Shown here one piece after another: positions 22,156 through 33,775 of a DNA stretch of 64,000 bases. How positions within the stretch are numbered: position 1 is the stretch's first letter; every line of letters starts with the position of its first letter. Source of the DNA: Reticulitermes speratus (Eukaryota; Arthropoda; Insecta; Blattodea; Rhinotermitidae); contig JAJKFL010000039.1 in NCBI GenBank assembly GCA_021186555.1, forward strand, positions 19,138,733-19,202,732, in the 5' to 3' direction. Both the position numbers and the translations under genes were made by a program. The notes beneath the pieces were generated by a model. It ran no database searches and was not told the DNA's origin. It saw nothing but the letters and a program-made list of their open reading frames with translations.

Positions 22156-22813
22156 TAATAAAGTAACAGATCTGTCAGACCAGAACTCCACGGTAGCACA
22201 ACAGTAGGCTTTTCAAGTTCCGCTCGCAACTCCTTCTTGTACAGATTTGTGAGGGCGCGTCCTTGTTTGTGTGCGTGCGTGCACGTATGTTCACACTTTC
22301 TACACACTTGGTCATGCTTTTCATTTATATCGGTTTTCGTAATAAGCATTACAACAAAATAACAGCTGCCCCTTCGCCCAAACACCACGCCATGCAGGCG
22401 TACTGGGGCGTGAATGCAAGGCGCCACGCATTCTAAGATCTCGACACTATACGAAAGATTTACAACGCTGGTAACAGTGACGACACACAATATGCAAATC
22501 AAAATTACTATTCAGAAGAAGCCCAGTGGGCACTATGAACAAAAAAAAAAAACGAAACAAGCAGCAACAAGTTAACAAACAGTAGCATAGGCCGACTAGA
22601 CGAAAGAACAGGGCTGATGGTTACCGCATTCTGATTAGTGTTGTTAATTCTGCAGAAACGCATTTTAATTCAAAATTTTAGAACACAAGCATACTGGCTG
22701 ACAAGCACTACTGCACAAGAGCGGGGAGATCAAATACCATGCAACAGGCCTATACTAATCGCATTTTGTAGCTTCGTTCCTTGCCATTTTGCAACTTCAA
22801 CTGCATTGTATTA
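21789..22813. other. No gene; (AAT)n at 22123-22153
   Basis: A second AAT repeat of about ten units. The 126-codon minus ORF (22122-22502) runs through it and has no family features. Confidence 0.4.
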
Positions 22814-23225
22814 TTAACTCACACCAACAAATGCACTAAAACAAATTTGTCACTGATTTCTTTATTAAAAGTTTACCCCAATATGCATTTCGGCACTTCT
22901 ATATTGCCATCATCAGGGGGAACGTTGGAGTTTGTACATAGACCAATGTTCTTTGTTACATCTGAACAGTTGCGTCAATATTCGTTATTACCACTTTGTA
23001 TAAAATTGTATAAAATTGTATAAAAACGCAACTGTTCTGATGTAACAAAGAACATTGGTCTATGTACAAACTCCAACGTTCCCCCTGATGATGGAAATAT
23101 AGAAGTGCCGAAATGCATATTGGGGTAAACTTTTAATAAAGAAATCAGTGACAAACTTGTTTTGGTGCATTTGTTGGTGTGAGTTAATCAATTGTACAAA
23201 AATGCACGGTGAATATAACGTGAAG
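22814..23225. mobile_element. Fold-back element with hammerhead-like arms and 12-bp target duplication (family A)
   Basis: Arms 22814-22975 and 23026-23188 are near-perfect inverted repeats of about 162 bp around a 50-bp spacer. A single-copy tail, 23189-23225, contains aaatgcacggtgaatataac. Identical flanks tgcattgtatta lie at 22802-22813 and 23226-23237. In the right arm: CCCC, CTGATGA (23085-23091), a GG/CC-closed stem, GAAAU (23110-23114), hairpin, ATT (23119-23121), GGGG. The left arm carries the mirror copy on the minus strand, with CTGATGA at 22916-22910 and a better stem (GGCA with UGCC). The tail motif is shared with 49768 and 30754. Confidence 0.85.
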
Positions 23226-23314
23226 TGCATTGTATTAGTTTATGTCAGATACACACTTATAGCCGTAAAACTAATACGCAGCACTGAATGACACCGCACT
23301 GACTTTTTTTTTGA

Positions 23315-23326
23315 GGGGGGGGGGGG
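23315..23326. repeat. G12 homopolymer
   Basis: Twelve G residues just after a T run. Confidence 0.95.
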
Positions 23327-23424
23327 TTCATATGAACGTTGTATACCTTAGTAAGGTCCTTAATCCACGTAATGTACAGACCCTTGTACTATGCATGACC
23401 CATTTAACCTTTGCGAAAGGTGAG

Positions 23425-23580
23425 TAAAGCAAACGTCCCTGTGCACATCGTGTAAGCACAGGGGGGGGGGGGGTGGAGAGGAGGTGTAGCTCCACTCGTT
23501 CATAATCTTGGCACTGGGTGGAGGTGAATGGACAGGTACACACCCCGGCCGTTTAACATAAGTGAAAGAGTCCCCAGTAC
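23425..23580 (-). mobile_element. SINE-1 3' part, diverged, with a G13 run inside
   Basis: On the minus strand: caccccggcc complement near 23540, a counterpart of gtagagctatacctctac near 23485-23500, then gggacgtttgctttac near the left end. A run of thirteen G (23461-23473) replaces part of the conserved text. Confidence 0.55.
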
Positions 23581-23924
23581 ACACTGAATACACGGATGGG
23601 TAGGACCTGTAACGGGCCGAATCCGTGGACGGCCCTGACGTTAAAGTAGATTCACAGTGCTAGCCAGCCTGCAGTGAGGTTTGAAATTAATGTAATGACT
23701 GAACGGTCTTATATAAAAATCCCAAGAGGAATTACAGTGACGTGAACGTTTCACGCAAGAATATCATCCCCGAGGCATCGGTGACTGGGAGGTCCACACA
23801 CTGCATTAAGTATAATTCTTAAGATATATATATTTTTGTAAAGGCACCTGTATACCGCTGGATAATAAATTAGATATTTCTTAATCCAAAATCCAATTCT
23901 GAGCAACACCCCCAACTTCGAAGG
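23581..23924. other. No recognisable feature
   Basis: Nothing supported. Confidence 0.35.
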
Positions 23925-24115
23925 AACTCGGTTCGCCAATATACCAACCCAGCGAGCATCGCCCAGCAGCCCCGGACGACAAAGCGCTGGGTTCGAATTC
24001 CGCACTCAGCAGTAGCCTTTCCACAGAGAAAAGTCAGAAATCCGGCGAACCTTTATTGAGACACGGAGACGCGGCTCAGCCCGTATGGGCGCTTTAGAAC
24101 GGAGGAAATGATCTC
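23925..24115 (+). mobile_element. tRNA-like SINE fragment
   Basis: A B box ggttcgaattcc (23990-24001) follows a possible A box about 45 bases upstream. The 3' segment (acctttattgagacacgg, ggctcagcccgtatgggc) resembles a SINE body, but no second copy was found in the window. Confidence 0.35.
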
Positions 24116-24119
24116 TTGT

Positions 24120-24417
24120 AAAGGCAAAGCAATCCCATTACAGGCCTGGATAGACCCTTAGGGTTCCAAAAGGTTGAGGCTCCCAGGTTTTTAGACAATC
24201 GGCACATGAAGGTGGTAAGGTTGTCAGCCCTACGCACCAGCCGCCTTTATCCCCCAGGAAATATTCCTGGTACTCATTTCTCGGGACCATAGTGCGACCG
24301 AAACGATTATGTAAATCAAAAATTCCAATGACACCATCGGGAATCGAACCCGCGACGTTCCGGCTTGTAGCGCAGTGCCTCAACCAACTGCGCCACCGCG
24401 TGCACCCAAAATATTGA
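24120..24417 (-). mobile_element. SINE-4, full-length copy
   Basis: On the minus strand the head reads gcggtggcgcagttggttga (A box), then gcgggttcgattcccg (B box, about 24342-24357). The body shared with 20717-20858 follows, ending aatgggattgctttgccttt. No clear target duplication, so it may be older. Confidence 0.82.
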
Positions 24418-24419
24418 CC

Positions 24420-24700
24420 ATAAAGTGTGTGTTTTGATTTTCTCCACAATTTCTGTCTGAAACATTACTCATTCTAAGAAGAATTCAGCGAGATATTATC
24501 ATAAACGTAAGTAGATCTTCAAGTACAGTACCCCTTATTCTTGCCAGATTTTAATGAAACCTGAATTTTCTCGACAAATTTTCGAAAAATACTTCAATAT
24601 CAAATTTCATGAAAATCCGTGCAGTGGGAGCCGAATTGTTCATGCGGACAGACAGCCACACAGCGGACGGACGGAGGGATAAACATGATGAAGCTGAACC
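24420..24700 (+). repeat. GACA-tailed interspersed repeat, copy 1
   Basis: Aligns by eye with 33499-33775 over about 270 bases: aaagtgtgtgttttgatttt, attcagcgagatattatcat, gaaaatccgtgcagtggga, then a (GGACAGAC)-type tail. Probably the 3' end of a retroelement. No coding part is visible. Confidence 0.7.
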
Positions 24701-24713
24701 TAAAAATTAACAT

Positions 24714-24975
24714 AATTAAGAACTCCATATCTGCGCCACACCAAACATCATAGGGGAGATTAAATCACGCAGAATGAGATGGGTGGAACTTGTAGCAAGC
24801 TTGGGGGAAATTAAAATACATAAATAGTCTTGAAGGAGAAAGATCAAAGGAAGATCCCACTTAGGAGTTCCAAAGCGTAGACCAGAGAATACACGTGAAT
24901 TGGATTTCCGGGAAACCGAGTACGAAAATGGGGACACGATGGAAGTGGCCAAGGGTAAGGTCCACAGCACTGCCT
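24714..24975 (+). pseudogene. Non-LTR retrotransposon ORF2 fragment
   Basis: Plus-strand translation around 24745-24790 gives IKSRRMRWVELVASLGE, matching the IKSRRMRWAGHVARMGE block typical of the LINE C-terminus. Later a KxPLG-like segment appears near 24850. The sequence downstream does not reach the RDRWRA block. Broken frame. Confidence 0.65.
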
Positions 24976-25004
24976 GCTCATCCTTCTGGTAAAGGTAGAC
25001 TGGA

Positions 25005-25110
25005 GGTAAGGTAAAGCGTTAGTGCCTGAAAGTAACGTTGTTCCTGTGCGCGCCATGAAGACATATTGCAGACTGGAGGTATAGCTCCAGTCATTCTTAA
25101 TCTCGGCACC
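25005..25110 (-). mobile_element. SINE-1-like 3' end fragment
   Basis: On the minus strand the segment contains agctatacctccagtctg and a diverged gcgcacaggaacaacgtta, as in the 3' parts at 13851 and 42335. Confidence 0.5.
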
Positions 25111-28100
25111 CGATGAAGGCGAGTGTGAGAACTGAAGAAATAAATTAATGGGAGGTGGACTGTTCTGGGTATGAAGCAGAGGAAAGAAGCCGAGCAGTTA
25201 TTATACGTCGGCTGTTTTTTGGGAGGACTGCAAAAGGGCGAAATATTGAGTTAATAGTGACAGGCTTTTGTGAACACGGCGCTGAAACTTACGGTTACTT
25301 ACAAACAGGTAACGTCTTGACGATATGAGTTAATTATTAAATTTTCACAGCATTGTGTGTCGGTCAGTTAGTTTAGTTGCGAAATATACGTGTGTGTAGG
25401 CGTGTATATATATATATATATACATACACACACACATACATGCGCCATAAATACATTACATTACATTATGTGCATACATGCACCTAATCAGTCACTTCAC
25501 TAGCTGTGAAATAAACGTATGTATGTGTATGTGCAAAGCGACGCAGAGGAGTTGCATTACATTAGAGGAAAATTATGTTAATATGGTAAATACACAGATT
25601 TACAGGGTAAGAACAATGGATGCTAGCAGATATGACTATTCACACAAGAATATTACGAGTATGAACTGTTGCACGTCCAACTATGCGGAACGTGTGCGAT
25701 AACAAGTAAATTATGCACATTTTATCTCTTACAATCATAAACCAGAATTGTCACTATCCACGTATTTCCGGGAATTACTGAGGCCATCATATGACCATGG
25801 GAGACTGCCCATAACACTGAAGGACGCCAAGTCCATGTACCAGTACAGTTTCTCTATGTTCAAAGACCCAAAGCCATACGAAGAAGCGTCAAGTTCACAG
25901 TTCCCTAGAGACTACTTACGTGTGCTGGCAGTCTGCTTTCCTTGTTCTGCAACGAAAAGTCAGACGTGGTACCAATATGTCTGTACATGCAAGACGCATA
26001 GCTTTCGAGCCAACAGATGGGTTCTAATGAAACTGTGTATGCTATCATGCCAGTGCACCTTCTCACTTCTCAGTTTAATACCACCAATAATACCATGAAG
26101 ACCTGCTTCACTTCTGACGAGGGACAGACAGTTAAGCACGTAGTAGGTCTTAAAATTCTGTGGCAACAGAGCTTCGAAAAACTTGCACACTTTGTTGAAG
26201 TAAACAATGTAACTCAGCAACATGGTGATAACCAACAAGCATTTACCATCTTCTTCGAAGTTAAGCGCGACAGGTGAATGTTTGGCATTACTGCCTCTTA
26301 TTCGAAAGGTTCCGGATAGCAATCTTCGTTATCGAGATTGAGGTTATAGCCTAAATGGTTTTCGTCGACATCTCCAAAAAATACAGACATTACGGACCGT
26401 AAAATAGGACACAACCACGTCACTCCAGCTTTTCGGTCAAACCCACTGTGCCATTCGACGCTAGATAGTGCAGAATGCGTCGTGACATTCAACAGCTCAA
26501 GACTTCATCGATATTCTTGTGCGGCAATGGAAGATAACAGTACACGTGGATATGAAATTTGGTGTAGGCTAACAGAAATGTTACTATGCGTCACTATTTC
26601 ATAGCTGTGTGCAGAAGGGTTCTGCGGTGGGGGTCCCATTAGTAATGAACAACATTGTTTACTTGGCTTAAGGCTGTCTTGAGAGTGCATTCAACTGTAA
26701 TAAGGACGGTTCACGCAATGGCTACTGGGTGGCCCAAAAAAAAATTCGCCCAGAAAAATTTTTCTACACAAAAAAGTAAAACTGGGCTCTTGAATACGTT
26801 AAAAGCTTCTTATTACAGAACACTTTTCTTCCATGCCCCCTTAACGTCCCTATTTTCCCCTTATCTACTTGCATTAAACTACACGGTGTTCAAAAAAATA
26901 CGTTCCTTCTCCCCCCCCCCTTGTGTTTGCTACAGTCGTGACAAAATTTAAAGGGCCGGAACTGCCGCACGTCGTTTTACGTTTTTGGCCATGTTAGAAT
27001 AACTTTTTAAACTTTTCATGTCGGAATACTATCTGGTGTTATTTATTCATTAGCCTGAAAAGGCCCAAGACTTTACGATAATTATAATTGCAGATATAAC
27101 GATTTGAACAAGAAGAGTGCCATATACGCTTCTGAAAAACGTGGAGGATAATGCCGGATATTATCCGACATTACCAACCGAGAATAACAAACACTTCTAA
27201 TCTTAAACAAGCCACAGTCAGAGAAGATAAGAATCAGGTGATATTTCTACGGTGACCTTCAGGGAACTCGTTGCTATTCAATGAACTGATGCCAGAAGAG
27301 GGCAACTTTATGACTGCCTCTAAGAGCTTTGAAATTTAAAATTAAAAAAATAGTTTCGTGCCTAATTATCTTGCCAAGGTTCCGAGCTGGAGTGAACACA
27401 ATCAAACAATGTAGAACGAGCAACGTCACGTTTCTAGGAAGCTGTAAGATAGCCACTTCCTTGTTACGCACTGCCATGACAGCTTTACCTTGTCTGTGCG
27501 GTCCCAGGACTTACAACCCGAACTCATTTCTCCTGTACTTCCAGACATACGCAGAACGCAACGTATCAAGGTACGCAAACCTGACCTCTTTCTATCGAAA
27601 ACAGGAAATCACAGAGCACAATTCCAAACAACGTATCATTTACCCAAACACAGCTGGGTTCCCAGAGCGTTTACGGCTGTAATTTGTTCCAAATCAAGTG
27701 AGCCCCCTTTATTGAAATTATATAAAAGTTCTTAAGATGCTTAATTTCAAACAACACCTTTGATTTGTCAAAAGAGAACTGAAATGTGGCAGGTAATGTC
27801 AGATACTTTTCGACATTACCTCAGTCTGTTATCCGTCACTTACGGCCACCTCACGTCTACAACTGAATCGCCACACAAAACATACTGGCGCTAGCAGTAT
27901 CACTCACAACGCATCTAACAACCAAAATCAAGCTCGTTCAAACGCAGTATAATGAACCGCGACAAATGTAATAATAACTGCGTACCTAAAAACTGCGATT
28001 TTAGGAAAACACATTAAGTGGCTGCGAAATAAACGCAACTCTGTTTACCAGTGTGGCGACAGGTCAAAACAAGTTTCCTATAGCAGCAGAACTTATTTAT

Positions 28101-28743
28101 CTGTTCCCTACAAAATCGCAACACCAGAATTGCCTAAAGGGGAGCAGCCGAAATTACCAAGCCTATCCGACAATTCTCTCCCTTACCACAACTTTAAGAA
28201 CAATAGGCCAATGCTCAAAATGTTTGCTTCTTAATTTGTTCACCGACTTATGCTCAACAACAGCGTCTATATAGCGTCGAATGGACGGGTGGGTGTAACT
28301 GACACAGAAAGAATGTGAAAAGAAGCAATCAGAGCTTTGTAAATGAGGGGTACACGATGCCAAGTTAGCTACTTCAGTGATATACACGTCTTTCAGCCAT
28401 TAAAGCTTATAATCTGTGCAGCTCAATGAGTTTCGCATTCCCATAAAATTAATTTGACTGATTAAAATATATTCGTGTACACATACAAAGACACATGCAA
28501 GCGCGTGAACAGGAGAAGACACTGCTCCTCACCAGGGTAGGCGGTTATCGTGTTTCATTTACATTAAGCATCCACGTCTCTGTTCAGGAGAAGGCGCACC
28601 TTATCTGGGCTGGTCCTGTTACTGTTTTAGTATCTACACTGTTCACCTCGGTCGCTCTTCAGATGATGCTGGCCGGACCTTGTCACGGCACCACAGTCAT
28701 TCATACTGTCCACCCAGGTCACCCCTCAGATGCTGCTCCTTAC
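25111..28743. other. Long stretch without recognised genes; possible intron
   Basis: 3.6 kb in which I recognise only simple repeats ((TA)n-(CA)n at 25404-25440, C10 at 26911-26920). It lies just 3' of the candidate exon on the minus strand, so it could be its first intron. ORFs up to 120 codons at 25748-26322 and 27329-27735 show no family signatures. Confidence 0.35.
25404..25440. repeat. (TA)n-(CA)n microsatellite
   Basis: Alternating TA then CA units. Confidence 0.9.
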
Positions 28744-28943
28744 CTAGGCAGGTGCTGTTGTTGCGGCAGCTGCTCTTGGCTGCCAGAAGTAGTTGTCCCG
28801 GTGGAGGCAGACACCGATGTACTGATGCTACTGTCTAACGCTTCTCCAGACACCTTCTCAGGCCCCAGCACCTCGGATTCCACTGCAGATGCCTCAGCTC
28901 CAGCATCAGCTTCTGCTTCCACCGACTCCCGTGACTCCGCCAT
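28744..28943 (-). CDS. Candidate coding exon, acidic Ser/Ala-rich N-terminus, unknown protein
   Basis: On the minus strand an ATG at 28943 opens 66 codons plus two bases. The product begins MAESRESVEAEADAGAEAS and continues acidic and then Ser/Thr-rich, ending in a QEQLPQQQHLP stretch; such composition suggests a disordered N-terminal region. The context is good: A at -3 and G at +4. An acceptor-like ttaatttgcag ends at 28958, 14 bases before the ATG, and the exon ends CCTAG followed by gtaagg (donor at 28743). GC content and third-position GC are visibly higher than in the neighbouring DNA. No downstream exon was found. The plus-strand ORF over the same bases is a shadow. I do not recognise the protein. 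Confidence 0.5.
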
Positions 28944-28957
28944 ATTCGACGTTCAAC

Positions 28958-29844
28958 CTGCAAATTAACATACTATATGATTAGGAGTTCTTTCTCTAAC
29001 AACGCTCCTTCAGAAGATAACGTGCATATTTAAGAGTTTACTGTGACCGACATTGAGAAAGATGTGGACGACTTATTTGGATTAGTCTGAGGCAATACCC
29101 ACCTTTACAGAGTTTAAAAATGGAACTGGAAATAACAGTACCAAGCACAAAGGTGCTTTAAGATTCCACTCAAAAGGCTATTTATTTTATTAGATCAAAA
29201 ACTGCTACCATACAACAGACAAAGATTTCAAGAAGGATTAAGTAGAATACTAAACACAGTATTTCTTTTCTTTCGGGATACTTGGCTTTTAAATTCTGTT
29301 CACGATCTAGCGTTCCGAAAATAAAAAAAGCACAAAAGTATAAAAAGTAAACACAGTGTTTTGGCAGCAGGTTATGTTTCCGTCCTCTTGCAGAATGGTG
29401 AAAAGGCGCCTACGAGTACTCAGGCCTACGTGTACGTTACACGCCCATTGTCCAGGTGTGAGGCTACTAGAAAAAAACATTTAAATACAGTACTATAACA
29501 CAACAAACCCGGACAGTAAAAACATCCAAAACAGATATGTTGTTTAAACCGTTCACGTTCTTTGCATATATTCTCGGTTAACAAGCATAATTAATTTCTG
29601 GTCATACTGTTCACAGCGAACCAGCAAATCGTTAACCAGTTTCACAGCTGCCACAAGATTCGGCCCACTTCATCCAATACGGAGCACACGACACTTCAGT
29701 GCCAAAACAAGAAATAGAGTATTACCACTGCAGTAAGAATCTCTACAAACAAGATTAGGCGTACTACCGGACAATTACCGATCAGCATGACTAGAGCTAC
29801 ATTACCAAATGAATCGCATAACAAAAACCTCTGATACGAATAAA
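28958..29844. other. No recognisable feature
   Basis: If the exon call is right, this is the upstream intron or promoter side. I see no TATA box or initiator that I could defend. Confidence 0.35.
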
Positions 29845-29960
29845 TCTGGACCTTTATATAAACCCCAGAGCCTTCTTCCTCTGAGGCAAAAATATCCTCC
29901 TCAGCATGCTGTTCTCAAACACCCTTAACCTACTGTATGTTGTTCCATTAATGTGAGAGA
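29845..29960 (-). repeat. LINE ORF2 fragment, short
   Basis: Resembles the minus-strand block at 4541-4640: agccttcttcctctgagg, atcctcctcagcatgct, tctcaaacacccttaacct. On the minus strand this encodes the diverged LRVFENxxLRxIF block of the LINE tail. Confidence 0.5.
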
Positions 29961-30309
29961 TCAGGTTTCACGCTCACACAAGACACAAGACAAATTTACA
30001 GTACGTATTGTATATTTTCATCTTTACGTTTTTACACATCAGACACGAAGACATGGATGCGAAATTCCCTGAATTTAATCTGCACTTTTTTTGGTGAATA
30101 CAATTCGACTCACGTCGTTACGAGACAGAGCGTGTGTGCTGTTAATATCATTACCTACGGACTAAATACAACTCTACACTTGCTCCTCCTGCAAAAAAAA
30201 ACCGGCTTCGAACAAAGCAACGCTTCAAGCAATTCCTACACAACGATACGTGCACGCCATAGTTCTCTAGACGGCCTTGATCCAATACTTGGTAATGCAT
30301 TCTGCAAGT
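29961..30309. other. No recognisable feature
   Basis: A 155-codon plus ORF (30057-30524) runs from here into the repeat at 30310 and is not considered a gene. Confidence 0.35.
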
Positions 30310-30510
30310 GGCTGCTGGGTGAAGCTTACTCTGAAGACGGAGGCAGAAAGTTTCCACAAAACGTCGGCAGGTTTCAACCAGACTACAAGACGTCACATCC
30401 AAGCAAACTTCGGGTGTTTAGTAACATGACACAGGACCTACACACCTCACTCCTTGAGAGATTTGTGGTTCTCACGGCGGTGAGTATCGGGATTACGTGC
30501 TTCTGGGCCG
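30310..30510 (+). repeat. Degenerate copy of the SEDGG...FLRNVG repeat family (hammerhead-like wording)
   Basis: Order: CTGAAGA (about 30331-30337), a GGAGG stem half, tttcc, AAAAC, GTCGG, then a segment encoding RFVVLTAVSIGITCFWAVT. The same phrases occur around 38480-38710 (minus strand), 40250-40300 and 56230-56360. The family is often mis-annotated as a protein in insect genomes. The GAAA core is mutated to AAAA here. Confidence 0.5.
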
Positions 30511-30753
30511 TGACGAAACGTTAGTATCTGTCTAAAACACTACACAGTGTCACATTTCAGAAGATCTCTTTTCTTTACAAGACGTCAGCATAATTTCTGT
30601 AAAGTGAGAAGTAGTAAGCGGCCCTTGTCTATTTTATCAGCATTTCAATATACCTGTATATTTTATTCATTTATTACTTCATGCCCAGTTTGTGGTGCAT
30701 TAGTCCAGCACTTATTAAAGATAATAATGAGCATGTAAACCAACACAATCCTC

Positions 30754-31072
30754 TTTTTCTATATTATATGTACCGTGTATTTTGTGATAAGTTTAAGTTA
30801 AACCAGCTAATACACAAGAATTATTAACAAAGTAAGATGTATTTGTAACCCCTACATAAGATTCGGCAATCAAGTTGCCATCCTCAGGGGGCACATCAAA
30901 GAATCACAAGTATCTATGGCATCTATCACGTACATCTGGATGCCATAGATACTTGTGATTCTTTGATGTGCCCCCTGAGGATGGCAACTTGATTGCCGAA
31001 TCTTATGTAGGGGTTACAAATATACCTTACTTTGTTAATAATTCTTGTGCATTAGTTGGTTTAACTTAAACT
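30754..31072 (-). mobile_element. Fold-back element with 13-bp target duplication (family A)
   Basis: Arms 30791-30922 and 30940-31071 are 132 bp each with four mismatches by my count, around a 17-base loop. The tail, 30754-30790, is on the left and reads on the minus strand aaatacacggtacatataat, so the element is in minus orientation. Flanks caacacaatcctc lie at 30741-30753 and 31073-31085. Hammerhead-like order in the right arm: CCCC, CTGAGGA (30975-30981), stem GGCAA with UUGCC, GAAUC in place of GAAAC (30998-31002), GTA (31007-31009), GGGG. Both arms carry the same A-to-U change in the core. Confidence 0.85.
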
Positions 31073-31085
31073 CAACACAATCCTC

Positions 31086-32334
31086 CTTTTGTAACAGAAA
31101 GTAATATTCTTACTGTTGATATTATTGTTCCACAATTAGGATTATCGTCGCCGTGAGAATGGTCACAAGTCGAGACCAGTTTTAACAGACATCAGGAGCC
31201 TGCACATGTAGTACTGCAGTTCCATTGCCGATGTCTTAATTACAGCTTTTCACAGTTTCCTCGTCTCTGCAGAATTTAAGAAACAAAATATATTTATCTT
31301 TCCATACTCATCAAGCATTATCATCATTCCACCTCACTTTACGATGTCTGCCTCCAGACTGTCTATCGCGACAAAGACGAAATTTTATAGCACCTTACTA
31401 TGGGCTTACTTTCTTTTCCTGCTCAATTCGTCGCCGATTATCGATTTACCACTCACTCGACGCTATGAAACCTCTGCAAATGATTACGCAAAAGAATTGA
31501 ATGTAAAATTTTGGTTGGAAAACTCGAGGGGAAAGACCAGCTACAAGACGTAGACACTAATTGACGGGATAATATTAAAGCGGATTTTACAGAAACGCGA
31601 TGCGAAGCGCATTCTAGTAACTTTGGCTCAGAACAGTGATTCTCTGAACAGAGTGAATACAGACTGGACGGCCGTGCTTCGGCTGCTGGGAAATGAAATA
31701 GGACACATAACGCTCAACAAAGCTCTGATACCCACCCAGCCTAGCAACAGGGTGAGTTCTATCCCCGATAGTTAGGCAACCAGAACGCAAACCTATCACT
31801 CTCATCCATTCAGTGCCAAAGTTAGGAGCAGCTTCTTAAAAGAATACGTCTAAAAGCACAAAACCCACCACGATCTAAAATATTTATTTGGAACATTTAT
31901 CAAGTAAAGGCTACGTTTAAAGAGCCAGAAGGGGGAAAAGAACATGACTATGCATTGTGAAATCTGTAGTGTGGCTAGTCTGCATGTATATGCATTAAAG
32001 GCACATAAAGGCCAACGAGGTGTGCAATATCATAAAGAATGCATTTTGAAAATATGGTCGGTACTACAATCGGAATACATTTCTTTATTCCATTAAACAG
32101 TGTCGCAGCTACAACAATGTCACCTTCAAAATCAGATAAATGTTACTTACGACTAATTTCAGGCATTCAAATCGAACAGAAGCGCAACACAGGCTCCTAT
32201 TACACATTAAGCACGACATATGTAGGCAGCGTCACACACCCTACAGTTGCAGCCTTACAAATGCAGAACAAACAACGGCTTCGTAACATTTCCATCAACG
32301 TTTGTTACTTATAGGCAGCTACTTAATATTTCGG
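31086..32334. other. No recognisable feature
   Basis: 1.2 kb with no supported gene or repeat. Confidence 0.4.
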
Positions 32335-32620
32335 AGGAGCGGCGACTGCGTTTAGTGACTAGGCTGCAGGCTGACGTCCGCGAAATCGTGATTCAATTGC
32401 CGGCAGGAGCAAGAATTGCATCGCTTCTCCAAAGCGTCCAGACAGGCACCGGCAACCGCCAAGCCTCACATTCAGTGGGGAGGGGGGTGGTGTCCTTCCC
32501 AGAGGTCAAGTGGCCGGGTTGTGAGGACGACCATTCACCCTCACCTGGTGTCGAGGTACAGAATGGGTGGCGCTTACCTCCACTCCCCATATGCCTTCAT
32601 ACCGTGCAGAAGAACAGATG
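32335..32620 (+). mobile_element. SINE-1, diverged copy
   Basis: Head (tagtgactaggctgcaggct), B-box-like gtgattcaattgccgg, then body matches (cagaggtcaagtggccggg, ctcacctggtgtcgaggt, ccccatatgccttcat). Many substitutions and no flank duplication seen. Confidence 0.6.
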
Positions 32621-33498
32621 TGTACCTTTTGTTTCAAATGTCGGGGTAGGAGGCGGTATGTCAGTGCCACACGCGCGCGCGAATAAGCCACAGTAATTTC
32701 CGTTGTGGGGAATACAATCACGAGCTGAAGAGTTCAACGTAATAAACCTGACCTAGCCCGCTGCAAAGGAAATGAATCGCAAGAGGGGCAAGCACAAACA
32801 CAATACAAGGCTACGGAACGCGTAATAGTGCTGACACGGTGTTTACAGATTCAGGCCCCTTTTCAAACTTGTTTAATACACAGCGCACTAAGAAACATTC
32901 TTGACACAGTTAAGGGTTACATTTCACAAAATATATTCAGTTACAAAAGTTATTCTTGCTAAGCCCACCTTCCTTATTCTACAAGAACACGCTTAAGGGA
33001 AACATGTAGGCGTGCCCACGTGCCTCTCCCTGGGGTGCTGAGGAGACAACCGTTATAGGCTATGTACCTACGAAACAGGAAACTTGAGAAAACTGTATAA
33101 TGAGAAGGTTCATAATTTTCACTCTTCGACATATATTGGTATGTTAACAGATGGAGGAGGACGACACATGTGGGGCATTAGGATGGATGGAAGGGATACG
33201 AAACACGTGCTAAATTCTGGTCGAAGGACTGTGTGGACGACACAGGCATAGTTGATAAATAAAGACAAGCAATGTACGTGTAACGTAACACTGAGGTGCG
33301 TTCGCGTAACCATTGTTGCCGTGAAGAAGCAATAAGCATTAAATATTCTGAGTGTGTGTCTGTATTCGTCCTTAGTTATCCGACATGCAAAGCGCATTAA
33401 CCGTATTATATTGTCATCTGTGGCCTGTCTGGCTCTACCATGATTTTCCACATTATCTCATAAACGGCATGATTTTCGGAAAAAAGAGTATTGAACAC
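32621..33498. other. No recognisable feature
   Basis: Nothing supported. Confidence 0.4.
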
Positions 33499-33775
33499 AA
33501 AGTGTGTGTTCTGATTTTCTCTGCAAATTTGCCTGAAACATCTCTCATTCTAAGAATAATTCAGCGAGATATTACCATAAATGTACATATGTCTTCATGT
33601 AAAGTACACGTTATTCTGGTCAGATTTTAATAAAACTTGAATTTTCTCCACAGATTTTTAAACAAATTACAAATATCATACTTCATGAAAATCTGTCCAG
33701 TGAGAGTGCAGTTCCATGCGGGCGGACGGACGGACAGACAGACAGACAGACAGACATGACGAAGCTAACAGTCGC
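33499..33775 (+). repeat. GACA-tailed interspersed repeat, copy 2
   Basis: Second copy of the repeat at 24420-24700. Ends in eleven-odd GGAC/GACA units (33715-33757). Confidence 0.72.

Noticed and set aside
28495-28968. 157-codon plus-strand ORF
   Set aside because: It overlaps the minus-strand exon candidate, which has splice sites, start context and better composition; the plus frame is taken as its shadow.
30057-30524. 155-codon plus ORF
   Set aside because: Its 3' half is the degenerate repeat encoding RFVVLTAVSI; the 5' half has no signature.
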